Assembly (NCBI GenBank): GCA_945875225.1
Contig: CAMCJY010000064.1
Span: forward strand, 1 to 8,841
Direction of reading: 5' to 3'
Length of the DNA stretch: 8,841 nt
Origin: Comamonas sp. lk
GTDB taxonomy: Bacteria; Pseudomonadota; Gammaproteobacteria; Burkholderiales; Burkholderiaceae_C
Shown here one piece after another: positions 1-7,094 of this stretch (position 1 is the stretch's first letter; every line of letters begins with the position of its first letter). Below the pieces are notes generated by a model that searched no databases, was not told the origin of the DNA, and worked only from the letters and a program-made list of their open reading frames with translations. The position numbers and the translations under genes were made by a program.

Positions 1-1231
1 GGTCGCCGATCATTTCATTGAGCTGGGCGATCCATCCAACGGTGCGAGCCAGCGCAAAGATTCCCGTAAACAGTTTGACGGGAATGCCGATGGCGCGCTG
101 CACGATGCCTGAGTAGAAATCCACATTGGGATAGAGTTTGCGCGAGACAAAGTATTCGTCTTCCAAGGCGATTTTTTCCAGGGCCTTGGCCAGTTTGAAC
201 AAAGGGTCGTTTTCCAGACCCAAGGCAGCTAGGACTTCGTTACAGGTTTCTTGCATGAGCTTGGCGCGGGGGTCGTAGTTTTTATAGACCCGGTGACCAA
301 AGCCCATCAGTTTGACGCCGGAATTTTTGTCTTTCACTTTCTCCATGAATTCGCCGACTTTGGACACGCCACCTGAGGCTTGGATTTCTTCGAGCATAGT
401 TAAGCAGGCCTCGTTGGCACCACCGTGGGCCGGGCCCCAAAGGCAGGCCACACCAGCTGCAATGGCCGCAAACGGATTGGTGCCCGACGAACCGCACAAG
501 CGCACGGTCGAGGTAGAGGCGTTTTGCTCGTGGTCGGCGTGCAAGATGAAGATGCGGTCTAAAGCACGTTCGATGACCGGGTTGACGACATAGGGTTCAC
601 AGGGTGTCGCAAACATCATGTGCAAAAAGTTGCCTGCATAGCTCAGGTCGTTTTTGGGGTACATGAAAGGCTGGCCGATGCTGTATTTGTAGGCCATGGC
701 TACCAGCGTGGGCAATTTAGCAATCAGGCGAATAGCCGAAATATCGCGATGGCCCGGGTTGTTGATATCGGTGCTGTCATGGTAGAAGGCGGACAGTGCA
801 CCGACCAGACCGGTCATGATGGCCATGGGGTGCGCGTCGCGGCGAAATCCGCGCAGGAAAAATTGCATTTGCTCGTTGACCATGGTGTGCTGGGTGACAC
901 GCTTGACAAACGCGGCTTTGCCCGCTGCGTTGGGCAAGTTGCCGTAGAGCAGCAAGTGGCAGGTTTCCATGAAGTCGCAATTCGTCGCCAATTGCTCGAT
1001 GGGGTAGCCACGGTAGAGCAACTCGCCCTTGTCACCGTCGATATAGGTGATGGCCGACTGGCAAGCAGCAGTGGACAAAAAGCCTGGGTCGTAGGTAAAC
1101 ATACCGGTTTGTCCGTAAAGCTTGCGGATGTCGATGACATCGGGCCCGACACTACCGCTGTAAACCGGAAGCTCCACGCTGGGGCTGCCGTTGCTAAACG
1201 ACATGGTCGCCTTGTTGTCTGCTAATTTCAT
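1..1231 (-). CDS. gltA: Citrate synthase (type II), C-terminus cut by window edge
   Basis: Citrate synthase condenses acetyl-CoA and oxaloacetate to citrate and CoA, the entry step of the TCA cycle, in the cytoplasm. The reading frame stays open from ATG 1231 to base 2 (410 codons). Members of this family are about 430-436 residues, so roughly 25 C-terminal residues lie outside the window. The three catalytic residues are visible: His269 in HGGANEA, His313 in GFGHR and Asp371 in DFYSG. The conserved HADHEQNAST stretch (from His231) and the N-terminal TYDPGF region fit the Gram-negative type II enzymes, which are typically hexameric and NADH-sensitive (family knowledge, not shown here). The start is supported by an AAGGTG-like ribosome binding site just upstream, overlapping the end of sdhE. 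The 11-base gap to sdhE and the lack of a visible promoter suggest co-transcription with sdhCDAB. 2-Methylcitrate synthase is a related alternative, but the sequence and context favour GltA. Confidence 0.97.
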   Translation of the reverse strand, partial: MKLADNKATMSFSNGSPSVELPVYSGSVGPDVIDIRKLYGQTGMFTYDPGFLSTAACQSAITYIDGDKGELLYRGYPIEQLATNCDFMETCHLLLYGNLPNAAGKAAFVKRVTQHTMVNEQMQFFLRGFRRDAHPMAIMTGLVGALSAFYHDSTDINNPGHRDISAIRLIAKLPTLVAMAYKYSIGQPFMYPKNDLSYAGNFLHMMFATPCEPYVVNPVIERALDRIFILHADHEQNASTSTVRLCGSSGTNPFAAIAAGVACLWGPAHGGANEACLTMLEEIQASGGVSKVGEFMEKVKDKNSGVKLMGFGHRVYKNYDPRAKLMQETCNEVLAALGLENDPLFKLAKALEKIALEDEYFVSRKLYPNVDFYSGIVQRAIGIPVKLFTGIFALARTVGWIAQLNEMIGD

Positions 1232-1242
1232 CGCAACACCTT

Positions 1243-1527
1243 TCAATGCGTATTTCTTAATAAAGCCAAAACTTCCCTGCGATCAGAATCCATTGCATGG
1301 TCAGCTACTTGCGATTTGCGACCCAGCAGCAAATCCAGTAAATCGTTGTCGCTCAGGTCCATCAGATGGCCCAAGGCATCGGCTTGGCGTGCGCTCAGCG
1401 TATCGGCATACCGCGCGAAAAAACGCTCGATGAACAAATCATTTTCCAATAACCCGCGCCTGCATCGCCAGCGCAGCTTGCTCAGCGCGCGCGCATCAAT
1501 CGGTAGCTCAAGCGCTGCAGGGTGCAT
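1243..1527 (-). CDS. sdhE: FAD assembly factor SdhE (succinate dehydrogenase flavinylation factor)
   Basis: SdhE (SdhE/YgfY/DUF339 family) is a small cytoplasmic protein that promotes covalent attachment of FAD to SdhA. The 94-residue length matches the family. The diagnostic RGxxE motif is present as RRGLLEND around residues 23-30, followed by the helical FIERFFARYADTLS stretch. The remainder (DLSDNDLLDLLLGRK) matches the typical acidic, leucine-rich half of these proteins. The ATG lies only 2 bases after the sdhB stop codon and has no strong Shine-Dalgarno of its own (only a GGGCGG-like stretch inside the sdhB end), so translational coupling to sdhB is likely. Its place between sdhB and gltA, directly with its client complex, supports the assignment. 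Confidence 0.93.
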   Translation of the reverse strand: MHPAALELPIDARALSKLRWRCRRGLLENDLFIERFFARYADTLSARQADALGHLMDLSDNDLLDLLLGRKSQVADHAMDSDRREVLALLRNTH

Positions 1528-1529
1528 GC

Positions 1530-2234
1530 TTAGACCGCCCGCATCACCATCATCTCTTTAATCTTGCCGATCGCCTTGGTCGGGTTCAGGCCCTTGGGAC
1601 ACACGTCCACACAATTCATGATGGTATGGCAGCGGAACAAGCGGTAAGGATCTTCCAAATTGTCCAGCCGCTCAGCGGTGCCTTGGTCGCGGCTGTCGGC
1701 GATAAATCGGTAGGCCTGCAAGAGTCCGGCCGGACCCACGAATTTATCGGGGTTCCACCAGAAGCTCGGGCAACTGGTCGAGCAACTGGCGCACAAAATG
1801 CATTCGTATAAGCCGTTGAGCTCTTCGCGCTCTTGCGGGCTTTGCAGGCGCTCTTTTTCAGGCGGCATGTCCTCGTTGATGAGGTAGGGCTTGATCGAGT
1901 TGTATTGCTTGAAGAACTGCGTCATGTCCACTATAAGGTCGCGAATCACCGGTAGGCCGGGCAGGGGCTTAAGCACAATCGTACCGGGCAGGGTGCGCAT
2001 ATTGGTTAGACAGGCTAGCCCGTTTTTCCCGTTGATATTCATCGCATCCGATCCGCACACGCCTTCACGGCAGGAGCGGCGAAAGGAAATGGACGGGTCC
2101 ACCGCTTTGAGCTTCATCAGGGCATCGAGCAACATGCGTTCGGTACCGTCGAGTTCGACCTCGATGTCCTGCATGTAAGGCTTAGCGTCCTTGTCCGGGT
2201 CGTAGCGGTAAATAGAAAATTTGTGTTTTGACAT
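1530..2234 (-). CDS. sdhB: Succinate dehydrogenase iron-sulfur subunit SdhB
   Basis: SdhB carries electrons from the FAD of SdhA through three iron-sulfur clusters to the quinone site at the membrane subunits of complex II. The protein is 234 residues, close to the usual length. The N-terminal ferredoxin-like domain holds the [2Fe-2S] ligands Cys55, Cys60, Asp63 and Cys75 (CREGVCGSD and GLAC). An Asp as third ligand is also seen in Escherichia coli SdhB. The C-terminal domain holds the [4Fe-4S] motif CILCASC (Cys145, Cys148, Cys151) and CP (Cys155). The remaining cysteines, Cys202, Cys208 and Cys212 (CHTIMNCVDVCPKG), complete the [3Fe-4S]/[4Fe-4S] set. The SFWW tryptophans (159-160) correspond to the region lining the quinone site. 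It starts 20 bases after the sdhA stop, with an AAGG stretch about 10 bases before the ATG. Confidence 0.98.
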   Translation of the reverse strand: MSKHKFSIYRYDPDKDAKPYMQDIEVELDGTERMLLDALMKLKAVDPSISFRRSCREGVCGSDAMNINGKNGLACLTNMRTLPGTIVLKPLPGLPVIRDLIVDMTQFFKQYNSIKPYLINEDMPPEKERLQSPQEREELNGLYECILCASCSTSCPSFWWNPDKFVGPAGLLQAYRFIADSRDQGTAERLDNLEDPYRLFRCHTIMNCVDVCPKGLNPTKAIGKIKEMMVMRAV

Positions 2235-2254
2235 GGGTAGGCGGCCTTATGCGT

Positions 2255-4045
2255 TTAGAACGTGCGGGTTCGCAAGGGGATGCTCTCAACCGTCAGCGGC
2301 TTCATCTGCACTGGCTTGTAGCTAAGGCGGTTGCCGGCGCTGTGCCATAGTGTGTGCTTATGCCAGTCGCTGTCGTTACGGCCATTGGGGTGTTCAGGTG
2401 TGTCGCCATATTCATTCACGGTATGTGCGCCCCGGCTTTCATGGCGGGCTGCGGCCGACACCATGGTGGCCTGTGCCGCTTCGATCAGGTTTTCGACTTC
2501 CAGGGCTTCGATGCGTGCGGTGTTGAAAATACGCGACTTGTCTTTGAGGCCCATGTCTTGCGTACGTTGGCGCAGTTCGGCCACTTTGGCAACCCCTTCG
2601 TCCATGCTGGCCAGCGTGCGGAATACGCCGGCATGCTGTTGCATGGTGGCGCGTATGCTGTTGGCTACGTCTTGCGCGTACTCGCCGCCCGAAGCATTGT
2701 CCAGCCGGTTTAGGCGTGAGAGCGTCAGATCTGCCGGGTCTGCGGGCAGGGCCTTGTGTTCGACGCTTTCTTTATTGGTGGCCACGATATGGTTGCCTGC
2801 CGCGCGGCCAAAAACCAGCAAGTCCAGCAGTGAATTAGTGCCCAAGCGGTTGGCGCCGTGCACGCTCACACACGAGCATTCGCCCACTGCATACAAGCCG
2901 GGTACCGGCTGGCTGTGGTTGTCGGCGTCCTGGGCGACCACCTGGCCATGGATATTGGTGGGAATGCCGCCCATTTGGTAATGGATGGTCGGGACCACCG
3001 GAATAGGCTCGCGCGTGATGTCCACATTGGCAAAGTTGTGCCCGAGCTCCAGCACCGAGGGCAGGCGCTTCATGATCGTCTCAGCGCCCAGATGCGTCAT
3101 GTCCAGATTGATGTAGTCCTTGTTCGGACCGCAGCCACGGCCTTCTTTGATCTCTTGGTCCATGCAGCGCGACACATAGTCGCGGGGGGCCAGATCTTTG
3201 TAATGCGGTGCATAGCGCTCCATAAAGCGCTCGCCATGCACGTTGCGCAAAATTGCACCTTCGCCACGGCAACCTTCGGTCAGCAGCACACCGGCACCTG
3301 CGACGCCGGTGGGGTGAAATTGCCAGAACTCCATGTCTTCTAAGGGAATACCGGCGCGGGCCGCCATGCCCAGACCGTCGCCGGTATTGATAAAGGCATT
3401 GGTAGATGCGGCAAATATGCGTCCTGCGCCGCCGGTGGCCAGCAGCGTGGTTTTGGCTTGCAAAATGTGCACATCGCCGGTTTCCATCTCCAGCGCCGTC
3501 ACGCCGACTACCGCGCCTTCGGCATCACGCACCAAATCCATGGCCAGCCATTCGACAAAAAAGCTGGTGCGCGCCTTGAGGTTTTGCTGGTACAGCGTGT
3601 GCAGCATGGCATGACCGGTGCGGTCCGCTGCTGCGCAGGCGCGCTCTACTGCCTTTTCACCATAGTTGGCGGTATGGCCACCGAAAGGCCGCTGGTAAAT
3701 CGTGCCGTCCGCATTGCGGTCAAAGGGCATACCCATGTGCTCCAGGTCATAAACCACTTTAGGCGCTTCGCGGCACATGAATTCAATCGCATCCTGGTCG
3801 CCCAGCCAGTCAGAACCCTTGACCGTATCGTAAAAATGGTAGTGCCAGTTGTCCTCGTTCATATTGCCCAAGGAGGCGCCAATACCCCCTTGTGCTGCCA
3901 CCGTATGCGAGCGGGTAGGAAATACTTTGGAGAGCACGGCTACGTTTAATCCGGCGCGCGCCAGTTGCAAGGAGGCACGCATTCCAGAGCCGCCGGCGCC
4001 CACGATGACGACATCAAATTTACGTTTGGAAACTGTATAGGACAT
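2255..4045 (-). CDS. sdhA: Succinate dehydrogenase flavoprotein subunit SdhA
   Basis: SdhA oxidises succinate to fumarate using covalently bound FAD on the cytoplasmic face of the inner membrane. At 596 residues it is full length. The N-terminal Rossmann motif GAGGSGMRA (16-24) binds FAD, and His47 in SHTVAAQGG is the expected covalent FAD attachment site. Active-site residues are in place: His244 (FHPTG), catalytic Arg288 (LAPRD), His355 (TIHYQMGG) and Arg400 (HGANRLG). The C-terminal helical domain ends with the YKPV and IPLRTRTF region typical of SdhA. The ATG has only a weak purine-rich stretch (AAGAAT) upstream, and the gap to sdhD is 25 bases, so translation may depend on coupling. Fumarate reductase FrdA is the near alternative. 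The SdhC/SdhD anchors and TCA neighbours argue for succinate dehydrogenase. Confidence 0.98.
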   Translation of the reverse strand: MSYTVSKRKFDVVIVGAGGSGMRASLQLARAGLNVAVLSKVFPTRSHTVAAQGGIGASLGNMNEDNWHYHFYDTVKGSDWLGDQDAIEFMCREAPKVVYDLEHMGMPFDRNADGTIYQRPFGGHTANYGEKAVERACAAADRTGHAMLHTLYQQNLKARTSFFVEWLAMDLVRDAEGAVVGVTALEMETGDVHILQAKTTLLATGGAGRIFAASTNAFINTGDGLGMAARAGIPLEDMEFWQFHPTGVAGAGVLLTEGCRGEGAILRNVHGERFMERYAPHYKDLAPRDYVSRCMDQEIKEGRGCGPNKDYINLDMTHLGAETIMKRLPSVLELGHNFANVDITREPIPVVPTIHYQMGGIPTNIHGQVVAQDADNHSQPVPGLYAVGECSCVSVHGANRLGTNSLLDLLVFGRAAGNHIVATNKESVEHKALPADPADLTLSRLNRLDNASGGEYAQDVANSIRATMQQHAGVFRTLASMDEGVAKVAELRQRTQDMGLKDKSRIFNTARIEALEVENLIEAAQATMVSAAARHESRGAHTVNEYGDTPEHPNGRNDSDWHKHTLWHSAGNRLSYKPVQMKPLTVESIPLRTRTF

Positions 4046-4070
4046 GAATTAGATTCTTTTTAAGTGGACT

Positions 4071-4436
4071 TCAGACGCGCCACAGCACCTGGATGGCCCA
4101 ACCGGCACAGCCGACCAACCAGACGATAGAAAACACTTGCAAGGCCAGGCGAAGGCCGACCGGTTTGATGTAGTCCATCCAAATATCGCGTATGCCGACC
4201 CAGGCGTGGTAGAGCAGGGCCAGGATGACGGTGAAGGTGAGGGTTTTCATCCACTGGGCGGAAAAAATACCGGCCCACAAGTCATAGCCCAGCGGGCCCC
4301 GTGAAAAAACGAGGCGTAGCACGATCAGCAGCGTAAAGAGCGCCATCAAGAAAGCAGTCACGCGCTGAGCCAACCAATCGCTCAGCCCGTAATGCGCGCC
4401 GGTGACGATGCGTCTGGATCCGAAATTAACTGCCAT
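4071..4436 (-). CDS. sdhD: Succinate dehydrogenase membrane anchor subunit SdhD
   Basis: SdhD is one of the two membrane anchors of complex II. It helps bind haem b and form the ubiquinone site. The 121-residue protein shows three hydrophobic segments at about 26-44, 62-80 and 95-117. His77 in the YHAWVGIRD motif aligns with the E. coli haem ligand His71. Asp88-Tyr89 (MDYIKP), 11-12 residues further on, match the E. coli Asp82-Tyr83 pair near the quinone site. The start is well supported by a TAAGGA ribosome binding site with an 8-base spacer. It sits 32 bases after sdhC and 25 bases before sdhA, the usual sdhCDAB order. Confidence 0.95.
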   Translation of the reverse strand: MAVNFGSRRIVTGAHYGLSDWLAQRVTAFLMALFTLLIVLRLVFSRGPLGYDLWAGIFSAQWMKTLTFTVILALLYHAWVGIRDIWMDYIKPVGLRLALQVFSIVWLVGCAGWAIQVLWRV

Positions 4437-4444
4437 AACGAGAT

Positions 4445-4450
4445 TCCTTA
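4445..4450 (-). promoter_or_regulatory. Ribosome binding site of sdhD
   Basis: On the minus strand this reads TAAGGA, 8 bases before the ATG at 4436. It is one of the best Shine-Dalgarno matches in the sdh operon and fixes the sdhD start. Confidence 0.75.
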
Positions 4451-4468
4451 ATGCGGTTTTGCCGCTGC

Positions 4469-4912
4469 TTAGTAAAGACCGAACAGCTTGGCGCCCAGGG
4501 CCAGCGTCAAAGCCATGCTCAGGGTCAGCGTCACCGCCGCGGAAGACTTACCAAATTCTTTACTCACCGCATGACGCATATCCATCCACAAATGGCGCAG
4601 ACCGGCGATCAGGTGGTGCAAAAACGCCCAAATCAACGCCAGGGCTACTAATTTGATACACCAACCGGGCAGAAGGCCCGCTCCCTGGTTAAAAACACTT
4701 TTGAAGCGTGCGAATGAAATTTCAGAGGAAATCGAGGTGTCAAACATCCAGATGATGAAGGGCATCAGCAAAAACATCAATGCGCCGCTGATACGGTGCA
4801 GGATGGACACGACACCCGCCAGCGGCAGCCGATAGCCGGGCAAATCCTTGAAAGCATGGATATTGCGAAATTCAGGCCGGGGGGCTGGTGCAGAAGGTAA
4901 TGGCGCAGACAT
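4469..4912 (-). CDS. sdhC: Succinate dehydrogenase cytochrome b556 subunit SdhC
   Basis: SdhC is the larger membrane anchor of complex II. It supplies a haem b ligand and quinone-binding residues. From ATG 4912 the protein is 147 residues with three hydrophobic segments, about 30-56, 84-106 and 124-145. Ser36 and Arg40 in SILHRISG correspond to the quinone-site Ser27 and Arg31 of E. coli. His100, in the run ending GLRH107, aligns with the haem ligand His84. The frame is also open upstream to a TTG at 4975, which would add 21 polar residues. I prefer ATG 4912 because AGGAA lies 9 bases before it. The TTG has no Shine-Dalgarno and would fall next to the candidate -10 box, ahead of the transcript start. 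As first sdh gene it is followed by sdhD after 32 bases. Confidence 0.94.
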   Translation of the reverse strand: MSAPLPSAPAPRPEFRNIHAFKDLPGYRLPLAGVVSILHRISGALMFLLMPFIIWMFDTSISSEISFARFKSVFNQGAGLLPGWCIKLVALALIWAFLHHLIAGLRHLWMDMRHAVSKEFGKSSAAVTLTLSMALTLALGAKLFGLY

Positions 4913-4921
4913 GGATGGTGG

Positions 4922-4926
4922 TTCCT
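4922..4926 (-). promoter_or_regulatory. Ribosome binding site deciding the sdhC start
   Basis: The minus strand reads AGGAA, 9 bases before ATG 4912. It supports the shorter 147-residue SdhC over the TTG start at 4975. Confidence 0.65.
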
Positions 4927-4975
4927 GGGATGAAGCGGGGCGCGAAGTTAGGGTTTCGGACTTATTGGCTGACAA

Positions 4976-5003
4976 ATTCTATTGCACTGCACCAATCTGA
5001 CAG
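4976..5003 (-). promoter_or_regulatory. Candidate sdh operon promoter
   Basis: On the minus strand a CTGTCA (4998-5003, 4 of 6 matches to the -35 consensus) is followed after 16 bases by TAGAAT (4976-4981, 5 of 6 matches to the -10 consensus). Transcription would start near 4969 and give a leader of about 57 bases before sdhC. The site lies in the 126-base gap between gntR and sdhC, which holds no gene and no convincing terminator, so read-through from gntR is also possible. This is a visual call only. Confidence 0.4.
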
Positions 5004-5038
5004 TCGGCTTGCGGGCTTTAGTCTGCAGTGTATTTATT

Positions 5039-5857
5039 TCAGTTCAATTCATTGCGGTAAAAATGCTTGTCCGTGAGGTAGAGGCCTTGGCGCAACTCCA
5101 TGGGCGTGTCTTTGTAGGTGTATGCCAGCCGCTCGACGCTCAGCAGCGGTGTCCCGGCAGGGACAGCCAGCAATGCGCACTGCGCCGCATCGGGCAGGAC
5201 GGCGCGGATTTTTTCTTCGGCACGCACCATGCGCACGTCGAACTCGGACTCAAACAAGGCGTACATCGGACCGTCATAGCCGCGCAAGCGCTCGGCCGTC
5301 AGGCCTTTGAAGGGCCCGGCGGGCAACCACAGGTCTTCCAAAATCGTAGCTACGCCGCCAAAGGCCAGCACCCGGCGCACTTGCAGCACGGCGTCGCCCG
5401 AACGGATAGACAGGCCCCGGGCCACGTCGGCGCTGGCGCGCAGGCGCTTACAGTCAATGATGGTGCGCTGCGCCGGTCCTTCGCGGGCCCGGTCGCCGCT
5501 GGCGGGTACCAACTTCAAAAAGCGGTACTGCACTTGCTGCTCGGAATGGGTGGCGACAAAAGTGCCTTTGCCCTGGCGCCGCACCAGCAGGTTTTCTACC
5601 GCCAGTTCGTCAATCGCCTTGCGCACCGTGCCCTGGCTGACGCGGTAGCGCGCGGCAAGCTCCAGTTCACTGGGAATGGCCGCGCCCGATTTCCACTCGC
5701 CCGATTGCAGGCTTTGCAGCAGCAAGCCTTTGATCTGCTGGTACAGCGGGCTAAAAGCCGGCGTGCCCGATACAGGCGACAAAGCCGTGCCGACTGGTGC
5801 GTCGTCGACTGCCTGCCCTGCGGGCGCGTCGGTGCTGGAAGTGCGGGCCATTTGCAT
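5039..5857 (-). CDS. GntR-family (HutC/UTRA) transcriptional regulator, probable TCA gene regulator
   Basis: This is a cytoplasmic DNA-binding regulator of the GntR family, HutC subfamily (272 residues). After a low-complexity Ala/Ser/Pro N-terminus (1-34), a winged helix-turn-helix spans about 35-102. It shows the signature IPSELELAARYRVSQGTVRKA (from residue 61) and the wing RRQGKGTFV. A UTRA-like effector domain follows, about 110-270, with typical elements such as VLQVRRVLAFGG, ILEDLWLP, RAEEKIRAV and LLSVERLAYTYKDTP. UTRA domains usually sense small organic acids, sugars or amino acids; the ligand here is unknown. The gene lies between the sdh operon (same strand, 126 bases downstream) and divergent mdh. 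It is therefore likely to act on the sdh and/or mdh promoters and on itself (inference). The ATG at 5857 has no strong Shine-Dalgarno, and an in-frame ATG at 5851 is equally possible. Confidence 0.9.
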   Translation of the reverse strand: MQMARTSSTDAPAGQAVDDAPVGTALSPVSGTPAFSPLYQQIKGLLLQSLQSGEWKSGAAIPSELELAARYRVSQGTVRKAIDELAVENLLVRRQGKGTFVATHSEQQVQYRFLKLVPASGDRAREGPAQRTIIDCKRLRASADVARGLSIRSGDAVLQVRRVLAFGGVATILEDLWLPAGPFKGLTAERLRGYDGPMYALFESEFDVRMVRAEEKIRAVLPDAAQCALLAVPAGTPLLSVERLAYTYKDTPMELRQGLYLTDKHFYRNELN

Positions 5858-5870
5858 TGAAGTGCTTCAA
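5857..5870. repeat. Short inverted repeat at the gntR start
   Basis: TTGAAGTGCTTCAA is a perfect 6-base inverted repeat around a 2-base centre, overlapping the gntR start codon. It could be a second operator or affect translation initiation, or it may be chance. It does not resemble the AT-rich palindrome at 5911-5922. Confidence 0.4.
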
Positions 5871-5903
5871 CTGAGGGCAGGCGGGACGCCTGTTACCAGT
5901 CGC

Positions 5904-5939
5904 GATCATATCTTATATAAGACATAAGACATCTTGATC
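5904..5939. promoter_or_regulatory. Probable GntR operator in the gntR-mdh divergent region
   Basis: The core TCTTATATAAGA (5911-5922) is a perfect 12-base palindrome, extendable to 18 bases with one mismatched pair (ATaTCTTATATAAGAcAT, 5908-5925). It is followed by a second TAAGACA copy (tandem at 5918-5924 and 5925-5931) and by AAGA-CA-TCTT (5926-5935). The block is bounded by GATCA (5904-5908) and TGATC (5935-5939). Such AT-rich dyads near a divergent regulator are typical GntR-family operators. On the minus strand TATGAT (5905-5910) could be the gntR -10 box, and on the plus strand the candidate mdh -35 (5934-5939) touches the right edge. Binding here could therefore control both genes. 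The structure is seen in the sequence; the function is inferred. Confidence 0.65.
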
Positions 5940-5962
5940 TCAATGGGGAATCAGGGTAAACT
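5934..5962 (+). promoter_or_regulatory. Candidate mdh promoter
   Basis: TTGATC (5934-5939) and TAAACT (5957-5962) are separated by exactly 17 bases, each matching 4 of 6 consensus positions. Transcription would start near 5969 and give a leader of about 85 bases. The -35 box lies inside the right edge of the probable operator, which would suit repression by GntR. It is a weak match judged by eye. Confidence 0.35.
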
Positions 5963-5988
5963 CTTATCCGTAAATGCACGCGCTTGGC

Positions 5989-6003
5989 CGCGCACAATGC
6001 GCG
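5989..6003 (+). other. Stem-loop in the mdh leader
   Basis: CGCGCA-CAA-TGCGCG forms a perfect 6-base GC-rich stem with a 3-base loop, 50 bases before the mdh ATG. No U-run follows, so it is not a standard terminator. It could affect leader stability, or be chance in GC-rich sequence. Confidence 0.35.
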
Positions 6004-6053
6004 CAAAATAGTGCTCGCTACGCCCCACTTTCCCAACATTTCCTGGAGTTTTT

Positions 6054-7040
<987 letters not shown>

Positions 7041-7046
7041 TCCAAC

Positions 7047-7062
7047 GGCGCGCTGGCGCGCC
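7047..7062. repeat. GC-rich inverted repeat between mdh and the CitE-like gene
   Basis: GGCGCGC-TG-GCGCGCC is a perfect 7-base inverted repeat; as RNA it would form a 6-base stem with a CTGG loop. It starts 7 bases after the mdh stop and has no T-run, so it is not a canonical terminator. It may protect the mdh mRNA 3' end or weakly reduce read-through. Confidence 0.4.
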
Positions 7063-7094
7063 CATGGTGGTGCGCCCAGCCGCCTGCATGGACT

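Noticed and set aside
620..1225. Plus-strand open frame of 201 codons opposite gltA
   Set aside because: The minus strand encodes citrate synthase with intact conserved N-terminal motifs throughout this stretch. The antisense frame shows no domain.
2008..2072. SdhB with a broken [2Fe-2S] site because one Cys is missing
   Set aside because: Asp at position 63 is also present in functional E. coli SdhB, so this is not a defect.
2331..3343. Plus-strand open frames of 216 and 161 codons opposite sdhA
   Set aside because: They lie entirely within the intact sdhA gene, overlap each other in different frames, and show no family features.
4982..5860. Plus-strand open frame of 292 codons opposite the GntR gene
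   Set aside because: It is longer than the GntR frame, but the minus strand carries clear GntR and UTRA motifs. The plus-strand product shows no recognisable domain and no ribosome binding site, so it is an antisense shadow of a GC-rich gene.
7047..7062. Rho-independent terminator after mdh
   Set aside because: The inverted repeat is strong but no T-run follows on either side, so I list it only as a repeat.
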